Source of the DNA: an uncultured Actinomycetes bacterium | GTDB lineage: Bacteria; Actinomycetota; Thermoleophilia; Gaiellales; F1-60-MAGs149 | NCBI GenBank assembly: GCA_903847495.1 | Contig: CAINDT010000171.1 | Coordinates: 1 to 5,582 of the forward strand | Length of the DNA: 5,582 bases | Reading direction: 5' to 3' | In this document: piece by piece, positions 1 through 5,582 of the stretch | Layout: each line of letters opens with the position of its first letter | Numbering within the stretch: position 1 is the first letter of the stretch | Position numbers and translations under genes: made by a program | Notes under the pieces: generated by a model | What the model was told of the DNA's origin: nothing | Database searches by the model: none | The model's input: only the letters and a program-made list of their open reading frames with translations

Positions 1-1
1 C

Positions 2-274
2 GACATCGAGCGTGCGCTGCATGCCTTCTTCCCCGAGGGCGAGCTCGTGCAGTTCACGCACCACGACTGGGTCGGCGACGAGCGCTCACTCGGCACGTGG
101 CTGACCGCCCCCGCCGGACAGGCCGACCTCGTGGATCCTGCGCGCTTTGCACCGTTCGCCTGTGTCGCATTCGCCGGATCCGACGTGGCGCACGAGGAGG
201 CGGGCTGGTTCGAGGGCGCGCTGATCAGCGGCGCCGCCGCTGCGGCGCACATCAATACCCTGCTGCTCGGCTAA
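2..274 (+). CDS. Flavin-dependent amine oxidase, C-terminal fragment (5' end outside window)
   Basis: The frame is open from the left edge (first complete codon GAC at 2) to a TAA at 272-274, giving the last 90 residues of a longer protein. Near the end is the pattern EEAGWFEGALISGAAAA, which matches the C-terminal FAD-contacting signature of monoamine oxidase/L-amino-acid oxidase-type enzymes (G-W/Y-x-E/D-G-A-x-x-S-G). Earlier, the stretch DWVGDERSLGTWLTAPAGQ resembles the conserved W-x-x-(5-6)-G-T/S-W/Y-x-x-x-x-P-G-Q segment of the same family. These enzymes oxidatively deaminate primary or secondary amines or amino acids using FAD, normally in the cytosol. The substrate cannot be told from this fragment, and the N-terminal Rossmann dinucleotide motif lies off the window. 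An internal GTG at 47 is unlikely to be the start because the matching frame extends upstream of it. The permease gene follows after 69 bases on the same strand, so co-transcription is plausible. Other members of the amino-oxidase fold, such as desaturase-like flavoproteins, are the main alternative. Confidence 0.8.
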   Translation, partial: DIERALHAFFPEGELVQFTHHDWVGDERSLGTWLTAPAGQADLVDPARFAPFACVAFAGSDVAHEEAGWFEGALISGAAAAAHINTLLLG

Positions 275-330
275 GATCACGGCGTTCGACGGCGCGGGAC
301 AGCGTGCCGGCATCCATTTCCATCGCTGCC

Positions 331-334
331 GGAG
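331..334 (+). promoter_or_regulatory. Ribosome binding site of the NCS1 permease
   Basis: GGAG lies 9 bases before the GTG at 344. It is the only good Shine-Dalgarno match in the 69-base gap and supports that GTG as the start. The gap (275-343) shows no convincing promoter, riboswitch or terminator. Confidence 0.6.
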
Positions 335-343
335 ATCACGCAC

Positions 344-1606
344 GTGCCCCTTCACCTCGAATCCGACACCCGTCCGGTCACCGACCCGATTCCCGCCGAC
401 CGCCGGCACCTGACCGGCTTCGACGTCGCCGTCCTGTGGTCGAACATGGGCATCAGCCTGCTCGGCATCGTGGCGGGCGCGGGACTGATCGCCTACGGCG
501 CGGGCTCCACGCGCGCGCTGATCGCCACCGTCATCGGCGGCGTGATCGGTGGCCTGATGCTCGCCGCCGCCGGAGCACTCGGCGCCGCCTCGGGGCAACC
601 CGGCATGGTGGTACTCCGGCGTGCGCTCGGCGATCGCGGCTCCTACCTCCCCACGATGCTCAACATCGTCCAGGGTTTCGGCTGGGGTACCTTCGAACTG
701 CTGGTGATCGGCGAGGCCGCGCGGCTGATCGTGGATGTCGATGCGCGGTGGCCGTTTGTCATTGCGGCCGGCGCGATCGGCACGGCGCTATCGATCATCG
801 GCCCCGAGAACGTCACGCGCCGCGTGCTCAAGCGCTTCGTCACGCCGCTCGTGGCGATCGCGATCGTCTACCTGCTGCTGCGTCTCGCGATCGACGGCAC
901 GTCGTCGGAGCTCGCCACGGCGGCAGCCGGCGGTATCGGTCTGATGGCTGCGATCGACCTCGTCGTCGCGAACTTCGCCTCCTGGCAGCCGCTCGTGCCC
1001 GACTACACGCGCTTCGCGCGTTCGGTCAAGGGTGCGGCGCTCGGCGTCGGGCTCGGCTTTGGCATCGCCAGCACGCTCACCTTCGCCGTCGGCATCCTCG
1101 CCGCCCTGCAGGCCGGCGGCATCGACAGCGCGTCAGCAGGGGTAGCCGTGATCCTCGCCGTGCCGCTCGGCATGCTCGTGGCCGCAATCCTCGTGGTGGA
1201 CGAGTCGGAGAAGGGCTTCGCCAACATCTACTCCACCGCCGTGTCCGTGCGGAACCTCGCGCCTCGAGCGCCGCAGACGCCGATCGTGATCGGCATCGGG
1301 ACGATCGTGACCATCGGCGCCGTCACGGTCTCGCTCGACCGTTTCTTCGACTTCCTCTTCCTGCTCGGTGCGGTGTTCGTGCCGCTGTTCGGCGCGGTCT
1401 TCGCCGATCGCATTCGACCCGTTGCGCCGCACGCCACGATCGTCGCTTGGATCGCCGGCTTCCTGCTCTACGAGTGGCTCAGTCCGACCCGCCTGCTCGG
1501 CCTCAGCGACCACATCTCGCCGCTGCTTGATGGCGCACTCGGCGCGACGATCCCGTCCTTCATGCTGGCGGCCGCCATTCGGCTAGCCTGGCCGTCGCGC
1601 CGCTAG
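344..1606 (+). CDS. NCS1-family permease (cytosine/purine/hydroxymethylpyrimidine-type transporter)
   Basis: A 420-residue, strongly hydrophobic inner-membrane protein, complete from a GTG start with a well-placed GGAG to a TAG at 1604-1606. Family marks of nucleobase:cation symporter-1 proteins are visible. WSNMGISLLGIVAGAGL (32-48) forms the first membrane helix. QPGMVVLRRALGDRGSYLPTMLN (about 85-107), followed by GFGWGTFEL, matches the TM2-TM3 region. The conserved W-x-x-L-V-P-D-Y-T-R-F-A-R loop is at 214-226, and NIYSTAVSVRNLAP is at 294-307. About 10-12 membrane helices are expected, and the length is normal for the family. NCS1 proteins import cytosine, uracil, purines, allantoin or hydroxymethylpyrimidine (HMP), usually with a cation. 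The sequence style is close to CytX, the presumed HMP transporter, but no thiamine riboswitch is visible upstream. Its convergent neighbour upp would fit a pyrimidine base as substrate instead. It probably shares a transcript with the upstream amine oxidase. The family is secure and the substrate is not. Confidence 0.9.
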   Translation: MPLHLESDTRPVTDPIPADRRHLTGFDVAVLWSNMGISLLGIVAGAGLIAYGAGSTRALIATVIGGVIGGLMLAAAGALGAASGQPGMVVLRRALGDRGSYLPTMLNIVQGFGWGTFELLVIGEAARLIVDVDARWPFVIAAGAIGTALSIIGPENVTRRVLKRFVTPLVAIAIVYLLLRLAIDGTSSELATAAAGGIGLMAAIDLVVANFASWQPLVPDYTRFARSVKGAALGVGLGFGIASTLTFAVGILAALQAGGIDSASAGVAVILAVPLGMLVAAILVVDESEKGFANIYSTAVSVRNLAPRAPQTPIVIGIGTIVTIGAVTVSLDRFFDFLFLLGAVFVPLFGAVFADRIRPVAPHATIVAWIAGFLLYEWLSPTRLLGLSDHISPLLDGALGATIPSFMLAAAIRLAWPSRR

Positions 1607-1613
1607 CGCGTAC
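1594..1613. terminator. GC hairpin over the shared stop codons; possible weak bidirectional terminator
   Basis: CGCGC (1596-1600) pairs with GCGCG (1606-1610) around a 5-base loop. GT (1594-1595) can also pair with AC (1612-1613) if T1611 bulges out. The hairpin sits where the two convergent genes meet, where a terminator would be expected, since no intergenic space exists there. There is no T-tract on either strand, so it is not a canonical intrinsic terminator. In DNA this rich in GC, a 5-base stem can easily arise by chance. Confidence 0.25.
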
Positions 1614-2229
1614 CCCAGAGACGATCGCCGGCATCGCCGAGGCCCGGCACGATGTAGCCGACCTCGTTGAGGCACTCGTCGAGCGCCGCGACGTGGATGT
1701 CGACGTCGGGATGATCGGTCTGCATGCGCTCGACGCCCTCGGGTGCGGCCAGAAGCGACAGCAGCTTGACCTTGTGCGCGCCGCGCTCCTTGCACACGGT
1801 CGCGGCGTACGAGGCCGAGCCGCCCGTCGCGAGCATCGGGTCGATGATCAGCATCAGGCGCTCGCTGAGATCCTTCGGCAGCTTCTCGTAGTACGAGACC
1901 GGCTGCAGCGTCTCCTCATCGCGGTACATCCCGAGAAAGCCCACGCGGGCCACGGGGATCATGGCGAGGACGCCGTCGAGCATGCCGACGCCGGCGCGGA
2001 GGATCGGCACGACGCCGACCTTCTTGCCGGACACGCGGCGCCCGATCGTCTCCTTGATCGGCGTCTGCACCGTCACGTCCTCGAGCATGAGGTCGCGCGT
2101 CGCCTCGTAGGCGAGCACGCCCGCCAGCTCGCTGGACAGCGCGCGGAAGTCACGCGTCGAGGTCTCCACGGCGCGCAGGAGCGCGATCTTGTGCTGGACG
2201 AGCGGGTGGTCGCAGATGTGCAGGGTCAT
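1603..2229 (-). CDS. upp: Uracil phosphoribosyltransferase
   Basis: Upp condenses uracil with PRPP to give UMP, the main route of uracil salvage, in the cytosol. The protein has 208 residues, the same length as the Escherichia coli enzyme, and matches it throughout as I recall it. Visible landmarks are HPLVQHK (8-14), VPILRAGVGMLDG (74-86), GMYRDEETLQP (100-110), the PRPP-binding loop DPMLATGGS (130-138), and the uracil-binding C-terminal segment GYIVPGLGDAGDRLWGT (191-207). The ATG at 2229 is supported because HPLV falls at the same distance from the start as in the family, although no Shine-Dalgarno sequence precedes it. It lies 29 bases downstream of the DadA-like gene and is the last gene of the minus-strand cluster. 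Its TAG (1605-1603) overlaps the TAG of the convergent permease by 4 bases. It appears intact. Confidence 0.97.
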   Translation of the reverse strand: MTLHICDHPLVQHKIALLRAVETSTRDFRALSSELAGVLAYEATRDLMLEDVTVQTPIKETIGRRVSGKKVGVVPILRAGVGMLDGVLAMIPVARVGFLGMYRDEETLQPVSYYEKLPKDLSERLMLIIDPMLATGGSASYAATVCKERGAHKVKLLSLLAAPEGVERMQTDHPDVDIHVAALDECLNEVGYIVPGLGDAGDRLWGTR

Positions 2230-2258
2230 GGCGCCATGCTAGCGATCGTGGTGACCGG

Positions 2259-3506
2259 CTAGAAGCGGCGGTCGGGGCGCATCGGGGCCACCCACGCGGG
2301 CGCGGCCCCGTCGCAGATCATCTCCGCGAGGAGCGCGCCGGTCGACGGCGCCAACGTGACGCCGAGCATGCCGTGCCCCGTTGCGAGGAAGAGCCCGTCC
2401 TGGCCGGGCACGGGACCGAGGAGCGGCAGCGAGTCGGGCGTGGCCGGACGGAAGCCCGCCCACCCCTCCACGCTCGTCTCGCTGGTCGAGGGATGCCAGT
2501 CGGACAGGTACGAGCACGCGTCGCTGACGACCTGGTCGAGACGGCGCTTGTCGACGACGAGGTCCTTGCCGGGCAGCTCGAAGACACCGGCGATGCGGAC
2601 GCCCTCCTCGAAGCCCGAGACGCCGATCTTCGACTCGGTCATGTAGAGGGCCTGCGACGGCCGCGTGCCGTCGCCCTTGAGGGTGATCGAGTAGCCCTTG
2701 GCGGGCACGATCGGCACGTCGATCCCGAGCGGCTTGAGCAGTGCGGGGCTGAGCGCACCGGTAGCGACGACGACGCGATCGGCCTGCACCGGGCCGGCAC
2801 TCGTGGCGATCTCCCAGCCCGCCGCCGTCTGATGCATGCCCGTGACACTCGTCTCCTCGCGCACCTCGTGCCCGAGCGCGATCACACGGTCGGCGAGGCC
2901 GCGCATCAGAGTCTGCGGCTGGACGTAGCGGTCGATCGTGGTGCGCACGACGAACTTGACGTCGTCGCCGATGGCCGGCTCGATCGCGCGCGCCTCCTCA
3001 GGTGTGAGCGTCTCGATCTGGCCCTCGAAACCGATCTTCCTCAGGTCCTCGAAAACCGGACCGAACCAGGCGATGCCCTTCTCGGTCTTGCCGAGCGTGA
3101 GGATGCCGCCCGCGTGCATCTCGAACGGGATACCATCGGCCTGGTAGGCGTCGAGCACCTCGAACGTGCGGCGGTTGAGGTTGTGCAGTGCCTCGACGCC
3201 CTTGAGGAACCGCTCGCGCGAAGCGGCGCCGCGGAACGCCCACAGCCACCGCAGCCAACGAGTGTCGAGCTCGGGTCGGATCACCAGAGCGCCGTTCGGG
3301 TCAAACGCGCTCTTCATACCCATCATCAGCGTGCCGGGCGAGGCGAGTGGGAACGAGATCGTCGGCGAGACCCAGCCGGTGTTGCCCTTTGATGCGCCCT
3401 CGCCGATCACGTCGCGCTCGAGCACCACGACCTCGGCGCCCTTCTGCGCCAGCGACCACGCGCAGGCCAGACCGACGACGCCACCACCGATGATCACCAC
3501 GCGCAT
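2259..3506 (-). CDS. FAD-dependent D-amino-acid dehydrogenase (DadA-like)
   Basis: A 415-residue flavoprotein of the DAO/DadA family, close in size to E. coli DadA. The N-terminal Rossmann FAD motif is G7-G-G9-V-V-G12, with acidic E30 at the end of the second strand to bind ribose. GNTGWVSP (41-48) corresponds to the FAD-contacting N-A/T-G-x-x-S-P segment. VVVATGA (246-252) is the second FAD motif, and PAKGYSITL (268-276) matches the DadA V-K-G-Y-S-L/I-T signature. The C-terminal signature is GWAGFRPATPDSLPLLGP (348-365) with FLATGHGMLGVTLAPSTG (373-390). Such enzymes deaminate D-amino acids to 2-oxo acids and pass electrons to a membrane quinone. A D-hydroxyproline dehydrogenase or another secondary-amine oxidase is possible, since no alanine racemase neighbour is visible. 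The ATG at 3506 has only a weak GGTGA (3515-3511) four bases upstream, but it puts the FAD motif at the very N-terminus, as expected. The gene starts 28 bases after the protease gene and ends 29 bases before upp, consistent with one operon. Confidence 0.88.
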   Translation of the reverse strand: MRVVIIGGGVVGLACAWSLAQKGAEVVVLERDVIGEGASKGNTGWVSPTISFPLASPGTLMMGMKSAFDPNGALVIRPELDTRWLRWLWAFRGAASRERFLKGVEALHNLNRRTFEVLDAYQADGIPFEMHAGGILTLGKTEKGIAWFGPVFEDLRKIGFEGQIETLTPEEARAIEPAIGDDVKFVVRTTIDRYVQPQTLMRGLADRVIALGHEVREETSVTGMHQTAAGWEIATSAGPVQADRVVVATGALSPALLKPLGIDVPIVPAKGYSITLKGDGTRPSQALYMTESKIGVSGFEEGVRIAGVFELPGKDLVVDKRRLDQVVSDACSYLSDWHPSTSETSVEGWAGFRPATPDSLPLLGPVPGQDGLFLATGHGMLGVTLAPSTGALLAEMICDGAAPAWVAPMRPDRRF

Positions 3507-3534
3507 GTCGTCACCATAGCGACAGGCGCTGGCG

Positions 3535-4680
3535 TCAGGTCGCGACCAGACCCGGTGCCAGCTCGTCGATCCCCGTGCGAGCGGCGATCAGGCAGGTCCG
3601 ACAGGCCGCAGCCGTCTCGATGACGTTCGGTCGCCCCGGTCGCTCGCCGTTCACGTTCGCGTGTGCCAGCTCGTAGGCGGCTGCCTCGTACTGGTAGAGC
3701 AGGCGCCGCGCCTCTCGCCCGGCACGGCGCGCACCGCGGCGCATGCGCCCGCGCGTGCGTCCCCCGGCGATCAACTGGACGTAGGCGGCCTGGGTGAGCG
3801 TGCCGCGCGTCACCTCCTGCTCCAGCCCTGCGCGCAGGATGCGGCGCTCGCGTCGTGCACCCGCCGTCAGGAGCGCGATCCCGATCACGGCGAGCGGCAG
3901 GTAGCCGGCGAGGTAGGCGATCGGGGCGGCGCCGATGCCCGCCGAGAGGTTCCACAGGGCATGCAGCAGCACGGCGAGTAGGAGCCCCACCAGCACGATG
4001 GCGATCTTGCCGGCACGTCCGCCGCGTCGCTTGATCGCGATGCCCAGCGCGATGCCGGTCATCGCAGTGAAGATCGGATGACAGAGCGGCGTCACCAGTC
4101 CGCGCAGCACGAAGACCGTGGTCAGATCGCCGAGGCCGCCTTCGTTCCAGGCGCTCGCGTAGTAGAGGATGTTCTCGATGGTGGCGAACCCGAGCGCCAC
4201 CCACGCAGCGTAGACGATGCCGTCGTGCACGCCGTCGAGGAAGCCGGGGCGCCGACGGATCACGAACAGGAGCGCCAGCGCCTTGGCACTCTCTTCCACG
4301 ATCGGCGCCGAGGCGACGGTCGCCGCGAACTCGCCGGCCACGAGGCCGACGCCGGTGTTGATGACGAGCGCGATGAACGTCGCCGCACCGGCGCCCCAGA
4401 GGAAGGTGCGCAGGAGCAGCCGCGCGGGCTCAGGTTCGAAGCGATCGAGGCGCAGCAGGATCGCGGCCACGAGCGGCACGGGTACGAAAGCCAGCAGCAG
4501 CCCCAACCCGACGGGCACGACCCCGTCGAGCGCGGTGATCGCGAGCACGAGCACGAGCAGCAGTGCGGGCAGGATGACGCCCTCCGCACGCAGTGTGCGC
4601 AGCGAGCGGCGCTGTCGGCGCATGACCAGCGCGATCTTCTCTGGCACCTCCGGAGCCAGATCAGTCGCGGCCTCGTGCAT
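3535..4680 (-). CDS. PrsW-family intramembrane metalloprotease with basic C-terminal tail
   Basis: A 381-residue membrane protein with the motif set of the PrsW/CPBP-like glutamic-type protease clan. RFEPEPARLLLRTFLWGA (80-97) is the typical entry segment. Next comes the catalytic-type E129-E130-x-x-K133 in APIVEESAKALALL, then GFATIEN (164-170, F-x-x-x-E-N), H201 in HPIFTAMTG, and H240 in HALWN. PrsW proteins cleave membrane substrates; Bacillus PrsW cuts the anti-sigma factor RsiW. The substrate here is unknown, and no sigma/anti-sigma pair lies in the window. Roughly eight to nine hydrophobic segments span 34-273. A soluble tail of about 108 residues follows, with an arginine-rich stretch (10 Arg in 308-326) and C360-x-x-C363. 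The residue 1-30 segment is soluble and also basic at its end. The ATG at 4680 overlaps the TGA of the upstream reductase (TGATG), indicating translational coupling; a weak GTGGA (4694-4690) lies 9 bases before it. The DadA-like gene follows after 28 bases. Confidence 0.92.
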   Translation of the reverse strand: MHEAATDLAPEVPEKIALVMRRQRRSLRTLRAEGVILPALLLVLVLAITALDGVVPVGLGLLLAFVPVPLVAAILLRLDRFEPEPARLLLRTFLWGAGAATFIALVINTGVGLVAGEFAATVASAPIVEESAKALALLFVIRRRPGFLDGVHDGIVYAAWVALGFATIENILYYASAWNEGGLGDLTTVFVLRGLVTPLCHPIFTAMTGIALGIAIKRRGGRAGKIAIVLVGLLLAVLLHALWNLSAGIGAAPIAYLAGYLPLAVIGIALLTAGARRERRILRAGLEQEVTRGTLTQAAYVQLIAGGRTRGRMRRGARRAGREARRLLYQYEAAAYELAHANVNGERPGRPNVIETAAACRTCLIAARTGIDELAPGLVAT

Positions 4681-4682
4681 CA
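4678..4682 (-). promoter_or_regulatory. TGATG stop/start overlap coupling reductase and protease genes
   Basis: On the minus strand, TGA (4682-4680) ends the reductase and ATG (4680-4678) starts the PrsW protein, sharing one A. This arrangement usually means that ribosomes terminating on the first gene reinitiate on the second, so the two proteins are made together. Confidence 0.8.
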
Positions 4683-5582
4683 GGCGATATCCACCACAAG
4701 GCGCCCCTTGACCTGCCCCTTCAGGATCGCCTTGGCCTGGGCCGGGATCTCCTCGAGCGTGCAGCCGCTTGTCATCTCGTCGAGCAGCGACAGGTCGAGT
4801 TCGCTGGCCATGCGGTTCCAGGCGATCACGCGGCGCTCGTACGGCATGGCGACGGAGTCGATGCCGAGCAGGTTCACGCCGCGCAGCAGGAAGGGCATGA
4901 TGTGCCCCTCGAACGTCGCGCCGCCGGCCAGACCGCAGGCGGCCACGGAGGCACCGCGCTCGAGCTGGCGGATGACACGCGAGATCGTGGAGCCGGCGAC
5001 GGCGTCGATGCAGCCCGCCCAGCGCTCGGACTCGAGCGGTGCGGACGAGTCCTCGGCCAGCTCCTCGCGCGTCACGATCTCCGACGCGCCGAGGCCCTTG
5101 AGGTAGTCGCCGAGCTCGGGGCGGCCGGTGCTGGCCGCGACGGTGTAGCCGTTGCGGGCGAGCAGCGCGATGCCGACGGAGCCGACGCCGCCAGCGCCAC
5201 CCGTGATCAGGACGGGCTTGTCCCCACCGGGCTTGAGGCCGTGCTCCTCGAGCGCCATCAGCGCGAACATCGAGGTCAGGCCGGCGGTGCCGACGGCCAT
5301 GGCCTGGCGCGTCGTCATCGACTCGGGCACGTGCACGAGCCAGTCGGCGCGCACGCGGGCCAGCTCGGAGAAGCCGCCCCAGTAGCGCTCGCCCATGTGC
5401 CAGCCGGTGATCACGACGCGATCCCCCTCGGCGTAGCGGCTGTCGGACGACTCGAGCACGGTGCCGGCGAGGTCGATGCCGGGGATGTGCGGGAAGTTGC
5501 GGGCCAGGCGCCCCTTGTTGCCGTCGACGACGAGGCCGTCTTTGTAGTTGAGCGTGGAGTGCTCGACCTTGACGAGCACCTC
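4680..5582 (-). CDS. acuI: Acrylyl-CoA reductase AcuI/YhdH-type, NADPH-dependent MDR oxidoreductase (N-terminus outside window)
   Basis: The frame is open through the right edge (codons GAG-GTG at 5582-5577), so about the first 25 residues are missing; 300 residues are visible against about 324 in E. coli YhdH. Residues below are counted from the GTG at 5579, which is an internal valine and not the start. SSLNYKD-like STLNYKDG (8-15), IPGIDLAGTV (32-41) and the subfamily-specific GWHMGERYWGGFSELARV (59-76) match AcuI/YhdH. GTAGLTSM (97-104), the NADPH-binding ITGGAGGVGSVG (125-136), AACGLAGG (213-220) and MPFLLRGVNLLGIDSV (228-243) also fit, and no zinc-binding cysteine set is seen. The family reduces acryloyl-CoA to propionyl-CoA with NADPH in the cytosol. 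This detoxifies a reactive intermediate of 3-hydroxypropionate or DMSP breakdown. No other gene of those pathways is visible, so the physiological substrate is inferred. It is the first visible gene of the minus-strand cluster and is coupled to the protease gene by TGATG. Confidence 0.9.
   Translation of the reverse strand, partial: EVLVKVEHSTLNYKDGLVVDGNKGRLARNFPHIPGIDLAGTVLESSDSRYAEGDRVVITGWHMGERYWGGFSELARVRADWLVHVPESMTTRQAMAVGTAGLTSMFALMALEEHGLKPGGDKPVLITGGAGGVGSVGIALLARNGYTVAASTGRPELGDYLKGLGASEIVTREELAEDSSAPLESERWAGCIDAVAGSTISRVIRQLERGASVAACGLAGGATFEGHIMPFLLRGVNLLGIDSVAMPYERRVIAWNRMASELDLSLLDEMTSGCTLEEIPAQAKAILKGQVKGRLVVDIA

Noticed and set aside
274..340. 8-base direct repeat AGATCACG at 274-281 and 333-340
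   Set aside because: Too short and only two copies, one overlapping a stop codon and the other next to the ribosome site; likely chance.
275..343. Possible riboswitch, promoter or terminator before the permease
   Set aside because: No TPP or purine riboswitch core, no T-tract hairpin, and no -35/-10 pair that stands out; only the GGAG ribosome site is credible.
97..1530. Long open frame (477 codons) on the plus strand across the permease gene
   Set aside because: It lies one frame off the permease, is extremely rich in Arg and Ala, has no family motifs, and is the usual result of few stop codons in GC-rich DNA.
1693..2262. 189-codon open frame antisense to upp
   Set aside because: Upp is unmistakable on the other strand; the antisense product is His/Asp/Arg/Ala-rich with no motif.
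2373..3392. 339-codon open frame antisense to the DadA-like gene
   Set aside because: Composition is dominated by Arg, Asp, Glu, Leu and Ala read off the complementary strand of a well-supported gene; no recognisable domain or ribosome site.
2259..3506. ThiO (glycine oxidase) identity for the DadA-like gene, which would fit an HMP/thiamine locus
   Set aside because: The KGYSITL and GFRPATPDSLPLLGP signatures and the 415-residue length fit DadA better than the shorter ThiO, and no thiamine genes are visible.
3519..3543. Inverted repeat GCGAC/GTCGC between the protease and DadA-like genes
   Set aside because: A 5-base stem with a 15-base loop, no T-tract, partly inside the protease coding end; not convincing as a terminator.
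4078..5106. 342-codon open frame antisense to the protease and reductase genes
   Set aside because: It crosses the boundary between two well-supported genes on the other strand and has a low-complexity composition (Gln, Glu, Arg, His, then Ser, Arg); a shadow frame.

Overview
This is a gene-dense, very GC-rich window (roughly two thirds G+C by eye, with strong G/C preference at third codon positions). It looks like chromosomal housekeeping and catabolic DNA from a high-GC bacterium. An actinobacterium, perhaps Thermoleophilia-like, is my best guess from protein style and codon use, but this is weakly supported. I see no phage, insertion sequence, tRNA, rRNA or CRISPR signal.

Plus strand, left side: the C-terminal 90 residues of a flavin-dependent amine oxidase enter from the left edge (2-274). 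After a 69-base gap comes a complete NCS1-family nucleobase/HMP-type permease (344-1606). The two probably share a transcript.

Minus strand, the rest: four genes run right to left with almost no space between them. They are an AcuI/YhdH-type acrylyl-CoA reductase (4680-5582, its N-terminus lost at the right edge), a PrsW-family intramembrane protease (3535-4680, starting on a TGATG stop/start overlap), a DadA-like FAD-dependent D-amino-acid dehydrogenase (2259-3506) and uracil phosphoribosyltransferase upp (1603-2229). Gaps of 28 and 29 bases separate the last three, so this looks like one operon whose promoter lies outside the window.

The two transcription units meet tail to tail. The permease and upp share a 4-base CTAG that supplies the stop codon for both strands, inside a short GC hairpin. 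If the permease carries uracil or cytosine, it and Upp would form a pyrimidine uptake and salvage pair. The permease also resembles hydroxymethylpyrimidine transporters, so its substrate is open. The two flavoenzymes suggest amine or D-amino-acid catabolism.

I found no convincing new biological system. The points most worth checking are the shared stop/hairpin junction, the translationally coupled reductase-protease pair, and the arginine-rich, CxxC-containing tail of the PrsW protein.
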